Origin: Pseudomonas sp. RIT-PI-q
GTDB lineage: Bacteria; Pseudomonadota; Gammaproteobacteria; Pseudomonadales; Pseudomonadaceae
Length of the DNA stretch: 64,000 nt
Assembly: GCF_001297125.1 (NCBI RefSeq)
Contig: NZ_LHPC01000044.1
Span: 1-64,000, forward strand
Direction of reading: 5' to 3'
In this document: in pieces, positions 16,663 to 25,479 of the stretch
Layout of the letters: each line of letters opens with the position of its first letter
Numbering within the stretch: position 1 is the stretch's first letter
The notes under the pieces: model-generated
The model's database searches: none
The model's input: only the letters and a program-made list of their open reading frames with translations
What the model was told of the DNA's origin: nothing
Program-made: the position numbers and the translations under genes

Positions 16663-18081
16663 TTACGGCATCACCGGCGCCGTATACGTCAGCGTCGTCC
16701 CCAACGCCCATAGCAGAAACAGCACCAGCGGCGTGTGCACCAGCAGTTGCACGAACGAGAAGCCGATCAAGTCCCGTGCCTTCAACCCCAGTACGCCCAG
16801 CAGCGGCAGCATGTAGAACGGGTTGATCAGGTTCGGCAGCGCTTCGGCAGCGTTGTAGATCTGCACGGCCCAGCCCAGGTGGTAGTTCAGGTCGGTGGCC
16901 ACTTGCATCACGTACGGCGCTTCGATGATCCATTTGCCGCCGCCGGACGGGATGAAGAAACCGAGGATCGCCGAGTACACACCCATCAACAGCGCGTAGG
17001 TGTCGTGGGACGCGATTTGTACGAAAAAGGTCGAGATGTGGTGGGCCAACGTCTGGGCGTCAGTGCCTTTGACGGTGGTCATCAGCGCGGCGATCGAGCC
17101 GTACAACGGGAACTGGATCAACACGCCTGTGGTGGTCGGCACCGCACGGCTTACCGCGTCGAGGAAGCTGCGCGGGCGCCAGTGCAGCAGGGCACCGAGC
17201 ATGATGAACAGGAAGTTGTAGGTGTTCAGTCCGGAAATAGCACTGATCGCCGGTTTGGTCGAGAACTCGTGGAACAGCCATCCGGCGGCCAGCAGCACCA
17301 GCAGAATCGTCAACAGCGGGCTGTGTTCCAGCCATTCGCCGGGACGGGTGCGCGGTTGCAGCGGTGGCAGGTTGAAACTCGGGTCGACGCCGCAGGCCTT
17401 GGCATCACGCGCGGTGGTCGGGCCGGGCGCGGTGGCGTAGGCAATGATCAGCGAGATGATGATCAGCGCCAGCAACATCACGCCCGATTGCCAGAGAAAG
17501 ATCGTTTGAGTGAAAGGAATCACCCCGGTGATCGACAGGATCGACGGCGGCAGACTGGCCGGGTTGGCCTGCAACTGCGCAGCCGATGACGACAGGCCCA
17601 GGGCCCACACCGCGCCAAGACCGAGATATGCCGCAGCACCCGCGGCGCGGTAGTCCATTTTCAGATCGGCACGACGGGCGAGGGCGCGCACCAGCAAACC
17701 GCCAAACACCAGCGACAGCCCCCAGTTCAGCAGCGCCGCGACCATCGAAATCAAGGCCACCCAGGCCACGGCGGAGCGGCCGTTTTTCGGGATGCGCGCC
17801 AGCCGGTCGATCAGTTTCACCGCCGGCGGCGAGCTGGCGACCACGTAGCCGCCGATCACCACGAAAGCCATCTGCATGGTGAACGGGATCAAGCTCCAGA
17901 AACCGTCGCCGAATGCCATGGCGGCATCAGTGGGTTTGGCACCCATGGCCATGGTGGCCACAGCGACGATAATCACCGCCAGCGCGGCAAACACCCAGGA
18001 ATCGGGGAACCAGCGTTCGGCAAAACTTGAACAGCGCAGGGCAAAGCGGGCGGAGCGGGTATCTTCGATAACAGCGGCCAC
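16663..18081 (-). CDS. atoE: Short-chain fatty acid transporter (AtoE family)
   Basis: Hydrophobic 472-residue carrier with about 12 membrane segments, matching the AtoE short-chain fatty acid family: AERWFPDSWVFA at the N-terminus, INWGLSLV-type segments, and the SGGGKWIIEAPYV motif in the C-terminal half. The frame is open to 18162, but GTG at 18081 has GAGG seven bases upstream and gives the usual N-terminus, so it is taken as start. No ato degradation genes lie nearby, so the substrate is not confirmed by context. A divergent MFS gene starts about 200 bp away. Confidence 0.9.
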   Translation of the reverse strand: MAAVIEDTRSARFALRCSSFAERWFPDSWVFAALAVIIVAVATMAMGAKPTDAAMAFGDGFWSLIPFTMQMAFVVIGGYVVASSPPAVKLIDRLARIPKNGRSAVAWVALISMVAALLNWGLSLVFGGLLVRALARRADLKMDYRAAGAAAYLGLGAVWALGLSSSAAQLQANPASLPPSILSITGVIPFTQTIFLWQSGVMLLALIIISLIIAYATAPGPTTARDAKACGVDPSFNLPPLQPRTRPGEWLEHSPLLTILLVLLAAGWLFHEFSTKPAISAISGLNTYNFLFIMLGALLHWRPRSFLDAVSRAVPTTTGVLIQFPLYGSIAALMTTVKGTDAQTLAHHISTFFVQIASHDTYALLMGVYSAILGFFIPSGGGKWIIEAPYVMQVATDLNYHLGWAVQIYNAAEALPNLINPFYMLPLLGVLGLKARDLIGFSFVQLLVHTPLVLFLLWALGTTLTYTAPVMP

Positions 18082-18283
18082 GGGAGTACCTCGAATTTTT
18101 ATGTTTGTTGTGGTCTTCAGGGCCGCAGAGGCCCGTCTGGACAGGTGCCAACAGTAAATCAATCAGTCCTTTTTTGTGACGAAGTTTTACCAGACTGAGA
18201 CTTTGGTCTAACGGGTTGTCCGTGGGCGCGTTTGCGTAGACCATGGGCGCCTTGGTTTTTTGCCTATGCCAGAGTTCTTTTTC

Positions 18284-19597
18284 ATGACTGCCAATACCGA
18301 TTCGCGCCCGGCGCCGTTCAGCCGCTCGGACTACAAGACCCTTGGCCTTGCGGCGCTGGGTGGCGCGCTGGAAATCTACGACTTCATCATTTTCGTATTT
18401 TTCGCGCTGACCCTCAGCCAGCTGTTTTTCCCACCGGAAATGCCCGAATGGCTGCGATTGCTGCAAAGTTTCGGGATCTTCGCCACCGGTTACCTGGCGC
18501 GGCCCTTGGGCGGGATCCTGATGGCGCATTTCGCGGACAAATTGGGGCGCAAGAAGGTTTTCAGCCTGAGCATCCTGATGATGGCGCTGCCGTGCCTGCT
18601 GATCGGCATCATGCCGACCTACGCCCAAATCGGCTATTTTGCGCCGTTGCTGCTGTTGGCCCTGCGCATCCTTCAGGGCGCGGCCGTCGGTGGTGAAGTG
18701 CCGAGCGCCTGGGTGTTCGTTGCCGAGCATGCGCCGGTTGGCCATCGCGGTTATGCCCTCGGTTTCCTGCAGGCGGGGCTGACCTTTGGCTATTTGATCG
18801 GCGCATTGACGGCGACGTTTCTGGCACAGGCGTTCACCCCGGCGGAGATCCTCGATTACGCCTGGCGTTACCCGTTCCTGCTGGGTGGCGTGTTCGGTGT
18901 GATTGGCGTCTGGCTGCGGCGCTGGCTTAGTGAAACGCCGGTGTTCATGGCGATGCAGGCTCGTCGCGATGCCGCGGTCGAACTGCCGCTGCGCACGGTC
19001 TTGCGTGAACATCGCCTGGCCATGCTGCCGGCGATGATCCTCACCTGTGTGCTGACCTCGGCAGTGGTGGTGTTCGTGGTCATCACCCCGACCATGATGC
19101 AGAAAACCTTTGGCATGACCGCCAGCCACACCTTCGCCCTGAGTGCCTTGGGCATTGTTTTTCTAAACATTGGTTGTGTACTTGCCGGGTTGCTGGTTGA
19201 CCGTATCGGCGCGTGGCGCACCGTGATGCTCTATAGCCTGCTGCTGCCGCTGGGCATCGGCGTGCTCTATACCAGCCTGATCATCGGCGGTAGCTGGATC
19301 GGTCTGGCCTACGCAGTGGCCGGCCTCTGTTGCGGCGTGGTTGGCGCAGTGCCGTCGGTGATGGTCAGCCTGTTTCCGGCACGGATTCGTGTCTCGGGGA
19401 TTTCCTTCACCTACAACATTGCCTACGCGGCCTGGGCGAGTATCACACCGTTGCTGTTGATCGGCCTGATGCCGTGGAGCCCATGGATCTGTGTGATCTT
19501 CAGCGCAGTGATGGGCGCAGTGGGGATCAGCAGCGCCGCGTATTTCGGGACGCGGATGTCGAGCGTTGGAAGTTGCCCGGCTGCTGGTGCGGTCTGA
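18284..19597 (+). CDS. MFS transporter, metabolite:H+ symporter family
   Basis: 12-helix major facilitator of the ProP/KgtP/ShiA type. Visible features: GALEIYDFIIF in helix 1, the loop 2-3 signature FADKLGRKK, and RILQGAAVGGE in helix 4. Length is 437 residues from ATG 18284 (MTANTDS). TTG 18260 and ATG 18266 are in frame upstream and none has a strong Shine-Dalgarno, so the start is uncertain. Substrate unknown; an organic acid or osmolyte is usual for the family. Divergent from atoE. Confidence 0.87.
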   Translation: MTANTDSRPAPFSRSDYKTLGLAALGGALEIYDFIIFVFFALTLSQLFFPPEMPEWLRLLQSFGIFATGYLARPLGGILMAHFADKLGRKKVFSLSILMMALPCLLIGIMPTYAQIGYFAPLLLLALRILQGAAVGGEVPSAWVFVAEHAPVGHRGYALGFLQAGLTFGYLIGALTATFLAQAFTPAEILDYAWRYPFLLGGVFGVIGVWLRRWLSETPVFMAMQARRDAAVELPLRTVLREHRLAMLPAMILTCVLTSAVVVFVVITPTMMQKTFGMTASHTFALSALGIVFLNIGCVLAGLLVDRIGAWRTVMLYSLLLPLGIGVLYTSLIIGGSWIGLAYAVAGLCCGVVGAVPSVMVSLFPARIRVSGISFTYNIAYAAWASITPLLLIGLMPWSPWICVIFSAVMGAVGISSAAYFGTRMSSVGSCPAAGAV

Positions 19598-19726
19598 GTG
19601 ACGGGGGCGGTAGGCGATGCGCCACTAATTTTGTAGGACAACCCTGAAACACTCTTCAGAAAATACCCGCAAGGCCGATGGATAAGCTGCATGCCGCTTT
19701 TTATCTCTGTCCATCGGTACTTTCCC

Positions 19727-21043
19727 ATGTTCAACAAACGCTTGAAGCAGGAGCTCTCGGCTCTTCGCGAAGAACTCTCCAGCCTTCAGCAAGTGAAGGA
19801 AAGTCTGGAAAGCGAGATGCTGGTTTTGACCCTCGATGCCGATGGGCGTGTTCAATCGATCAACCAGAATTTCCTCGGCGAGATGCTCTACAAGAGCAAC
19901 GACCTGATTGGCCGGCACATCGATGACATCGTCCCGGCGCATGTCAAATCCGACGAATTTCACCATCGCTTCAAGGCCGCGTTGACCCGTGGCGAGCATT
20001 TCGCCGGCGCCGTGCGCCTGTTACGTGGTAATGGCCAGGAAGCCTGGCTGCGCTCGATTGTGCAGCCAGTGCGCGGAGCGGATGGGCGCATCAAGCATTT
20101 CTCGATTTATTCCAGCGACCTGACCCGCACCATCGAGGCGTCCCGTGAGCATGAGAACCTGATCGGTGCACTGGTGCGCTCGACGGCGGTGATCGAGTTC
20201 GATCTCAATGGCAACGTGCTGGTGGCCAATGACCGTTTCCTCAGCGGCATGGGTTACAGCCTGGCGCAGATCAAGGGCAAACATCACCGTACCTTTTGTG
20301 AGCCGCAGGAATACAACAGTGCCGAGTATCAGAACTTCTGGCGTCGCCTGAACGCCGGCGAATTTGTCGCTGGCCGTTTCAAACGTGTCGACAGCCACGG
20401 GCGCGTTGTGTGGCTGGAGGCGTCCTACAACCCGGTGGCCGACGCCAACAACAATCTCTACAAAGTGGTGAAATTCGCCACGGTGATCACCGATCAGGTC
20501 AATCAGGAACGCGCGGTTGCCGAAGCGGCCAACATTGCCTACAGCACCTCACAGCAAACCGACAGTAGCGCTCAGCGCGGTAATGCCGTGGTGACTCAGG
20601 CGGTGAATGTGATGCGTGACCTGGCCAGGCACATGCAAACCGCCGGCGAAGGCATCGAAGCGTTGAACGAGCAGTCGCTGGTGATCGGCACCATCGTCAA
20701 GACCATCAGCGGCATTGCCGAACAGACCAACCTGTTGGCGCTCAACGCGGCCATTGAAGCGGCTCGGGCCGGTGAGCAGGGTCGAGGTTTTGCGGTGGTG
20801 GCGGATGAGGTCCGGCAACTGGCTTCGCGTACCAGCCAGGCGACTGATGAAATTGTCGGTGTGGTGCGTCAGAACCAGGAAATGGCCCGCAACGCCGTGG
20901 CCCTGATGACCGACGGCAAACTCCAGGCTGAACAAGGCCTGGCGCTGGCGGCGGAGGCCGGTACGGTGATCGTCGAGATCCAGGACGGTGCGCAGAAAGT
21001 GGTGAACGCGGTCGGGCAGTTTGCCAATCAGTTGGCGACTTGA
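19727..21043 (+). CDS. Soluble PAS-PAS chemoreceptor-type protein (BdlA-like)
   Basis: 438 residues with a short coiled-coil N-terminus, two PAS domains (about 25-135 and 145-260) and a methyl-accepting signalling domain with the highly conserved hairpin tip (IAEQTNLLALNAAIEAARAG). There is no membrane segment, so it is cytoplasmic. This is the layout of P. aeruginosa BdlA, a PAS-PAS-MCP protein governing biofilm dispersal; orthology cannot be proved from the sequence. The start is placed at MFNKR (ATG 19727); an upstream in-frame start at 19691 would add 12 residues that look non-coding. No chemotaxis genes adjoin. Confidence 0.88.
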   Translation: MFNKRLKQELSALREELSSLQQVKESLESEMLVLTLDADGRVQSINQNFLGEMLYKSNDLIGRHIDDIVPAHVKSDEFHHRFKAALTRGEHFAGAVRLLRGNGQEAWLRSIVQPVRGADGRIKHFSIYSSDLTRTIEASREHENLIGALVRSTAVIEFDLNGNVLVANDRFLSGMGYSLAQIKGKHHRTFCEPQEYNSAEYQNFWRRLNAGEFVAGRFKRVDSHGRVVWLEASYNPVADANNNLYKVVKFATVITDQVNQERAVAEAANIAYSTSQQTDSSAQRGNAVVTQAVNVMRDLARHMQTAGEGIEALNEQSLVIGTIVKTISGIAEQTNLLALNAAIEAARAGEQGRGFAVVADEVRQLASRTSQATDEIVGVVRQNQEMARNAVALMTDGKLQAEQGLALAAEAGTVIVEIQDGAQKVVNAVGQFANQLAT

Positions 21044-21063
21044 TTAATCGGCGCTAGCCCTTG

Positions 21064-21138
21064 AAAGATCGCAGCCTTCGGCAGCTCCTACAGGGGATTG
21101 TGTTCTCTCTGTAGGAGCAGCCGAAGGCTGCGATCTTT
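21064..21138. repeat. Inverted repeat, family B (AAAGATCGCAGCC type)
   Basis: AAAGATCGCAGCCTTCGG...CTCCTACAG is followed by its inverted complement ending GGCTGCGATCTTT. Long arms of about 30 bp surround a small centre. Same family at 59.0 and 63.4 kb; the inner TGTAGGAGC half is shared with family A. Confidence 0.85.
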
Positions 21139-21206
21139 TCGTCTGTGCAATCCGCATCTCGCGGGATATCGCTACAATCGGCGCTTTCTCCCAGGAGCAG
21201 ACCGCC

Positions 21207-21806
21207 ATGAGCCTTTCCCACCGCCGCCCGGTTCCGTTGTCCAAGGCCTATCGTCTGCTCAATCACGGTCCGACCGTGCTGGTCAGCGCCACGCATGACG
21301 GACAGCGCAACATCATGGCCGCTGCCTGGGCCATGCCGCTGGATTTCGAACCGCCGAAAATCGCCGTGGTGCTGGACAAGTCCACCTGGACCCGGCAACT
21401 GCTGGAAGCCTCAGGCACCTTCGTACTGAACGTGCCCTGCGCCGCGCAGGCCGATATCGTCCAGACCGTTGGCTCGACCTCCGGCCTGGAATTGACCCAG
21501 GGCCACGGCCAGGACAAGTTCCAGGTCTATGGCTTGCCAACCTTCAGCGGCGAACTGATCGATGCGCCGATGCTCGAAGGCTGCGTCGCCTGGCTGGAAT
21601 GCCGGCTGCTGCCGGAACCCGGCAACCACCAACAATACGATCTGTTCCTGGCCGAAGTGATTGCCGCCCAGGCGGACGAACGGGTGTTCAGCGACGGTCG
21701 CTGGCACTTCGAGGGGCAAGATGCGTTGCGCACTTTGCACCACGTGGCGGGCGGGCATTTCCTGAAAATTGGCGACCCGGTGGACGGAAAATCGTTGCAG
21801 CCCTAA
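21207..21806 (+). CDS. Flavin reductase-like domain protein
   Basis: 199-residue protein of the flavin reductase-like, FMN-binding split-barrel family. MAAAWAMPLDFEPPKIAVV near residues 33-52 and the SGTFVLNVP strand are typical of this fold. Such proteins bind FMN and use NAD(P)H, often supplying reduced flavin to a monooxygenase, but none is nearby. CCAGGAG lies 8 bases before the ATG. It is convergent with the cupin gene, with only 12 bp between stops. Confidence 0.87.
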   Translation: MSLSHRRPVPLSKAYRLLNHGPTVLVSATHDGQRNIMAAAWAMPLDFEPPKIAVVLDKSTWTRQLLEASGTFVLNVPCAAQADIVQTVGSTSGLELTQGHGQDKFQVYGLPTFSGELIDAPMLEGCVAWLECRLLPEPGNHQQYDLFLAEVIAAQADERVFSDGRWHFEGQDALRTLHHVAGGHFLKIGDPVDGKSLQP

Positions 21807-21818
21807 GCCGGCTGCTGC

Positions 21819-22187
21819 TTACACCCACACGTCATTCTGCGCCGTGCGCTCGCCACCTTCAGTGCCGGTGTTCAGCACGCCTTTGGGCTCGATCAGCAGC
21901 AGTTTTACCTCGTGCTCGGCGTACGGTTTGTGCTCGACCCCCTTTGACACCACGTACATTTCGCCGGCGTTGACCAACACGTGGCCATCGCGAAAGTCGA
22001 TGCGCAACTGCCCTTCGAGGACGATGAAGGTTTCGTCGGTATCGAGGTGGTCGTGCCAGATGAAATCCCCCAGCAACTTCACCACCTTGAACTGGTAGTC
22101 GTTCATTTCGGCGATGACCCGAGGCGTCCAGTGCGAGTCGATCCGGGCGATTTTTTCAGCGAAATTCAGGCTTTCGTAAGCTTTCAT
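21819..22187 (-). CDS. Single-domain cupin protein
   Basis: 122-residue cupin barrel. Motif 1 is visible as WHDHLDTDETFIVLEG, with two His and a Glu as probable metal ligands; motif 2 is the GEMYVVSKGVEHKPYA stretch with a third His. Small cupins of this kind bind a metal, but the activity is unknown. The frame extends to a TTG at 22214; ATG 22187 (MKAYESL) has GAGAG 8 bases upstream and is chosen. No clear partner gene. Confidence 0.84.
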   Translation of the reverse strand: MKAYESLNFAEKIARIDSHWTPRVIAEMNDYQFKVVKLLGDFIWHDHLDTDETFIVLEGQLRIDFRDGHVLVNAGEMYVVSKGVEHKPYAEHEVKLLLIEPKGVLNTGTEGGERTAQNDVWV

Positions 22188-22263
22188 GAAGCGGCTCTCG
22201 TGGTTGATCGTCAATCCACGATAACCAGCGCATGAGCGTGCTTCTTGTACGATTGTGCGTGGC

Positions 22264-23073
22264 TCAGCGGCGGTGCATTTTCATCCAGCGGGCCGGCGTC
22301 AAGCCGTAGGTTTTACTGAATAGCCGGGTCATGTGGCTCTGATCGGTGAAACCGGCAATCAACGCGGCGCTGACCAGTGACTGGCCCTGAATCAGCAGCG
22401 ACCGGACCAGGTCCAGGCGGCGCATGGTCAGGTATCGATAAGGGCTGGTGCCGAATAACAGGCGAAAATCCCGCGACAGGCTCCAGCGATCCCGACCGCT
22501 GTGGTGCGCCAGTTCCTCCAGTGTCACGGTGCGATCCAGGGCGCTGTGGATGTACTCCCGCGCACGTTCTGCTGCCACATAGTCGAAACTCTGGTGAGTC
22601 GCCGTCACACCGCAAACCGTGCTCAAGGCCTGCGCCAGATCGAACAGTGCATCCTGTTCTTCCAGTGGATCGAGAGGGCCATCCAGGCTGCGCAACAGCG
22701 CATCAGTGGCGGCGAACAAACGCGGGTCGGTCGACAGCCCGGTCTTGATGAACGGCAGCGGCTGCCCGCCAAGCATCTGCTGGATCAGCGCCGGCTGGAT
22801 GTACATCATCCTGTATTGAAACCCGATCTCGGTGCCGGCCTCGCCATCGTGGATTTCGTCCGGGTGCAACACCATGGTTCCACCGGGCAAGCTGTGGCGC
22901 CAGCTGCCGCGATACTGGAAGCTCTGCACACCGGCGAGGGTTCGGCCGATGGCGTACGTGTCGTGGCGATGAAGGTCGTAGCCGTGGCCGGCAAAAAACG
23001 CTTCGAAACGCTGTAGCCCGCCGGCGTCGGGCGCGCGATGGAACCAGTCGATGGGAGGCGTGTGCTTGGCCAT
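22264..23073 (-). CDS. AraC-family transcriptional regulator
   Basis: 269 residues: an N-terminal AraC-type cupin sensor domain (YDLHRHDTYAIG, PGGTMVLHPDEIHDG) and a C-terminal double helix-turn-helix (about 165-265) with DLVRSLLIQG, AGFTDQSHMTRLFSKTYG and LTPARW, the classical AraC signature. It is divergent from a LysE-type exporter gene 152 bp away. This AraC/LysE pairing is very common in Pseudomonas and suggests it regulates that exporter, with an amino acid or related amine as ligand. Confidence 0.93.
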   Translation of the reverse strand: MAKHTPPIDWFHRAPDAGGLQRFEAFFAGHGYDLHRHDTYAIGRTLAGVQSFQYRGSWRHSLPGGTMVLHPDEIHDGEAGTEIGFQYRMMYIQPALIQQMLGGQPLPFIKTGLSTDPRLFAATDALLRSLDGPLDPLEEQDALFDLAQALSTVCGVTATHQSFDYVAAERAREYIHSALDRTVTLEELAHHSGRDRWSLSRDFRLLFGTSPYRYLTMRRLDLVRSLLIQGQSLVSAALIAGFTDQSHMTRLFSKTYGLTPARWMKMHRR

Positions 23074-23224
23074 GGTGTCGTTGTCATGAGCTTGATGCGG
23101 AACACGTTAACCCAGTGATTCCCGTCTGTCTGCTGTCCGATAGAACCACCCGGCCGGTAGAAAAAACCGGGCTAATGTTGCAAGGTGTCGGATCTTCTCC
23201 CGAGCCACGAAGGCGACCCACAGT

Positions 23225-23866
23225 ATGGATATGTTCCCACTGAGCTACGCCGCTCCATTGTTGTCATTGGCGCTGTTGTGGACGGTTGCGGTGGTGACGC
23301 CGGGGCCGAATTTTTTCAATATCGCGCAATTGGCGGCCAGTCACTCCAAGCGTCACGGCGTAGTGGCCGCACTGGGCGTGGCGACCGGTACTGTGCTTTG
23401 GGGCCTCGCGGGCGGGCTGGGAATCAAGTCGCTGTTCAGCGCGGCGCCGACGCTCTACCTGAGCTTCAAGATTGGCGGTGGTTGTTATCTGATCTATCTG
23501 GGATTGAAGCAATTCAAGCGCAAAACGCCTTTGGTCGCGGGCGATAGCGGCTCGGTGGGCGAAGCGGGGCGCACGTTGTTGTCGGTTTATGGGCAGGGCT
23601 TTCTGGGCAATATGACCAACCCCAAAGCTGCACTGTTCGTCGCGACGATCTTCGCCACGGCCATGCCCGCTACTGTGCCGCCGATGTTGCTGGCGCTGGC
23701 GGTGCTGACCATGGCGACCCTGTCCTTCAGTTGGTATTGCAGCGTGGCGCTGCTGTTTTCCAGCCGTCGGGTGGCGGGGGTTTACGAGCGCTCGCGAAAA
23801 TGGCTGGATCGCTTTGCCGGCAGTTGCTACCTGCTGTTCGGTGCACATCTGGTGGCCAATCGCTGA
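23225..23866 (+). CDS. LysE/RhtB-family amino-acid exporter
   Basis: 213 residues with about six membrane segments. TPGPNFF near residue 26 and GFLGNMTNPKAALF near 125-138 are the family's conserved motifs. These carriers export amino acids such as threonine, homoserine or lysine; the substrate is not predictable here. The divergent AraC gene is its likely regulator. ddlA follows 45 bases downstream and could be read from the same transcript. Confidence 0.92.
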   Translation: MDMFPLSYAAPLLSLALLWTVAVVTPGPNFFNIAQLAASHSKRHGVVAALGVATGTVLWGLAGGLGIKSLFSAAPTLYLSFKIGGGCYLIYLGLKQFKRKTPLVAGDSGSVGEAGRTLLSVYGQGFLGNMTNPKAALFVATIFATAMPATVPPMLLALAVLTMATLSFSWYCSVALLFSSRRVAGVYERSRKWLDRFAGSCYLLFGAHLVANR

Positions 23867-23911
23867 GTGGCGTCCAGTTCTTCTTTCACTTGTCACAATT
23901 GAGGCCAGGCA

Positions 23912-25006
23912 ATGAGCAAGCTGCGTGTGGGGATTATTTTTGGCGGGCGTTCGGCTGAGCACGAAGTATCGCTGCAGTCGGCGAAGAACATCGTCGATGC
24001 GCTGGATCGCTCACGCTTCGAACCGGTGCTGATCGGGATCGACAAGCAGGGCCACTGGCACCTCAACGACCCGTCGAACTTCCTGCTCAACCAGGAAAAT
24101 CCGGCGCTGATCGCCCTCAATCAATCCAATCGCGAACTGGCCGTTGTGCCGGGCAAGTCCAGTCAACAATTGGTGGAGACCTCCAGTCAGGAACTGCTCG
24201 GCCACGTCGATGTGATCTTCCCGATTGTTCACGGCACCCTGGGGGAAGACGGTTGCCTGCAAGGTCTGCTGCGCATGGCCGATTTGCCGTTTGTCGGCTC
24301 CGATGTGCTGGGTTCGGCCGTGTGCATGGACAAGGACATCAGCAAGCGCCTGTTGCGGGATGCCGGGCTGGCCGTCACGCCGTTCGTGACGCTGACCCGC
24401 GCCACGGCGGCGCGCACCGGATTCGCCGAGGTCAAAGGCAAGCTCGGTCTGCCGCTGTTTATCAAACCGGCGAACCAGGGTTCTTCCGTGGGTGTGAGTA
24501 AGGTCAACGACGAAGCTGAATACACGGCGGCGATTGAACTGGCCCTGGGTTTCGATGAGAAAGTGCTGGTCGAGTCCGCCGTCAGCGGCCGCGAGATCGA
24601 ATGCGCGGTGCTCGGCAACGAGGACGCCATCGCCAGCGGTTGCGGCGAAATCGTGGTGCGCAGCGGCTTCTATTCCTACGAGAGCAAGTACATCGACGAC
24701 AAGGCGGCTGAAGTGGTGGTGCCGGCCAATATCAGTGTTGAAGCCAGCGAACGCATTCGTGCCTTGGCCGTCGAGGCCTTTCAACTGCTAGGCTGTTCCG
24801 GGCTGGCACGGGTCGATGTGTTCCTCACCGACAGCGGCGAAGTGCTGATCAACGAAATCAATTCACTGCCAGGCTTCACCCGTATCAGCATGTACCCCAA
24901 GCTCTGGCAGGCCGCCGGCATGACTTACAGCGAACTGGTCAGCCGCTTGATCGAGCTGGCGCTGGAGAAACACAAGGCGCGACAGGCGCTGAAGATCTCG
25001 CGCTAG
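23912..25006 (+). CDS. ddlA: D-alanine--D-alanine ligase
   Basis: ATP-grasp enzyme that makes D-Ala-D-Ala for peptidoglycan. 364 residues, the same as E. coli DdlA. Visible motifs: FGGRSAEHEVSLQS at 10-23, HGTLGEDGCLQG near 109-120, FIKPANQGSSVGVSK near 183, and the Mg2+-binding NEINSLPGFT near 312-321. It lies outside any cell-division cluster, as is normal for the DdlA form; Pseudomonas usually has a second copy (ddlB) in the mur-fts cluster, not in this window. Confidence 0.96.
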   Translation: MSKLRVGIIFGGRSAEHEVSLQSAKNIVDALDRSRFEPVLIGIDKQGHWHLNDPSNFLLNQENPALIALNQSNRELAVVPGKSSQQLVETSSQELLGHVDVIFPIVHGTLGEDGCLQGLLRMADLPFVGSDVLGSAVCMDKDISKRLLRDAGLAVTPFVTLTRATAARTGFAEVKGKLGLPLFIKPANQGSSVGVSKVNDEAEYTAAIELALGFDEKVLVESAVSGREIECAVLGNEDAIASGCGEIVVRSGFYSYESKYIDDKAAEVVVPANISVEASERIRALAVEAFQLLGCSGLARVDVFLTDSGEVLINEINSLPGFTRISMYPKLWQAAGMTYSELVSRLIELALEKHKARQALKISR

Positions 25007-25043
25007 GTTCAATACAACAAAAATAATCCGAGGTGACAACGCC

Positions 25044-25472
25044 ATGAAAGTCAGCGCACGTAACGTATTCAAAGGCACCATCAGTCAATTGCAGCCCGGC
25101 GCCGTCAACGCCGAAGTCTCGCTGAAACTGCCGGGTGGCAATGAACTGGTGGCCGTGGTCACCATGGCCAGCGTGAAAAGCCTGGGCCTGGCGGTTGGCA
25201 AGGAAGCGGTCGCGCTGGTGAAGGCACCGTGGGTGATGTTGATGACCGAATCCAGCGACATTCGCCTCTCGGCCCGCAATTGCCTGGAAGGCAAGGTCAC
25301 CAGCGTCATCGACGGCTCGGTGAACGCTGAAGTGGTGATCCAGCTCGACGGCGGCACCGAGGTCTATTCGATTGTGACACGTGAGGCTGTTGCAGAACTG
25401 GGCCTGGCGCCGGGTGTGAGGGCGACGGCAGTGATCAAGGCTTCGCACATTATTTTGGGTGTGCCGGCGTGA
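25044..25472 (+). CDS. Molbindin, two Mop/TOBE domains
   Basis: 142 residues made of two tandem Mop domains, each starting SARN and running through N(A)EV.L.L.GG.E and SV/AV..LGL..G. Such molbindins bind molybdate or tungstate oxyanions in oligomers and serve as cytoplasmic molybdate storage or buffering proteins. The gene is 37 bases after ddlA with GAGG nearby. No modABC genes are close. It runs convergently into fic with 7 bases between stops. Confidence 0.9.
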   Translation: MKVSARNVFKGTISQLQPGAVNAEVSLKLPGGNELVAVVTMASVKSLGLAVGKEAVALVKAPWVMLMTESSDIRLSARNCLEGKVTSVIDGSVNAEVVIQLDGGTEVYSIVTREAVAELGLAPGVRATAVIKASHIILGVPA

Positions 25473-25479
25473 TGCAGCG

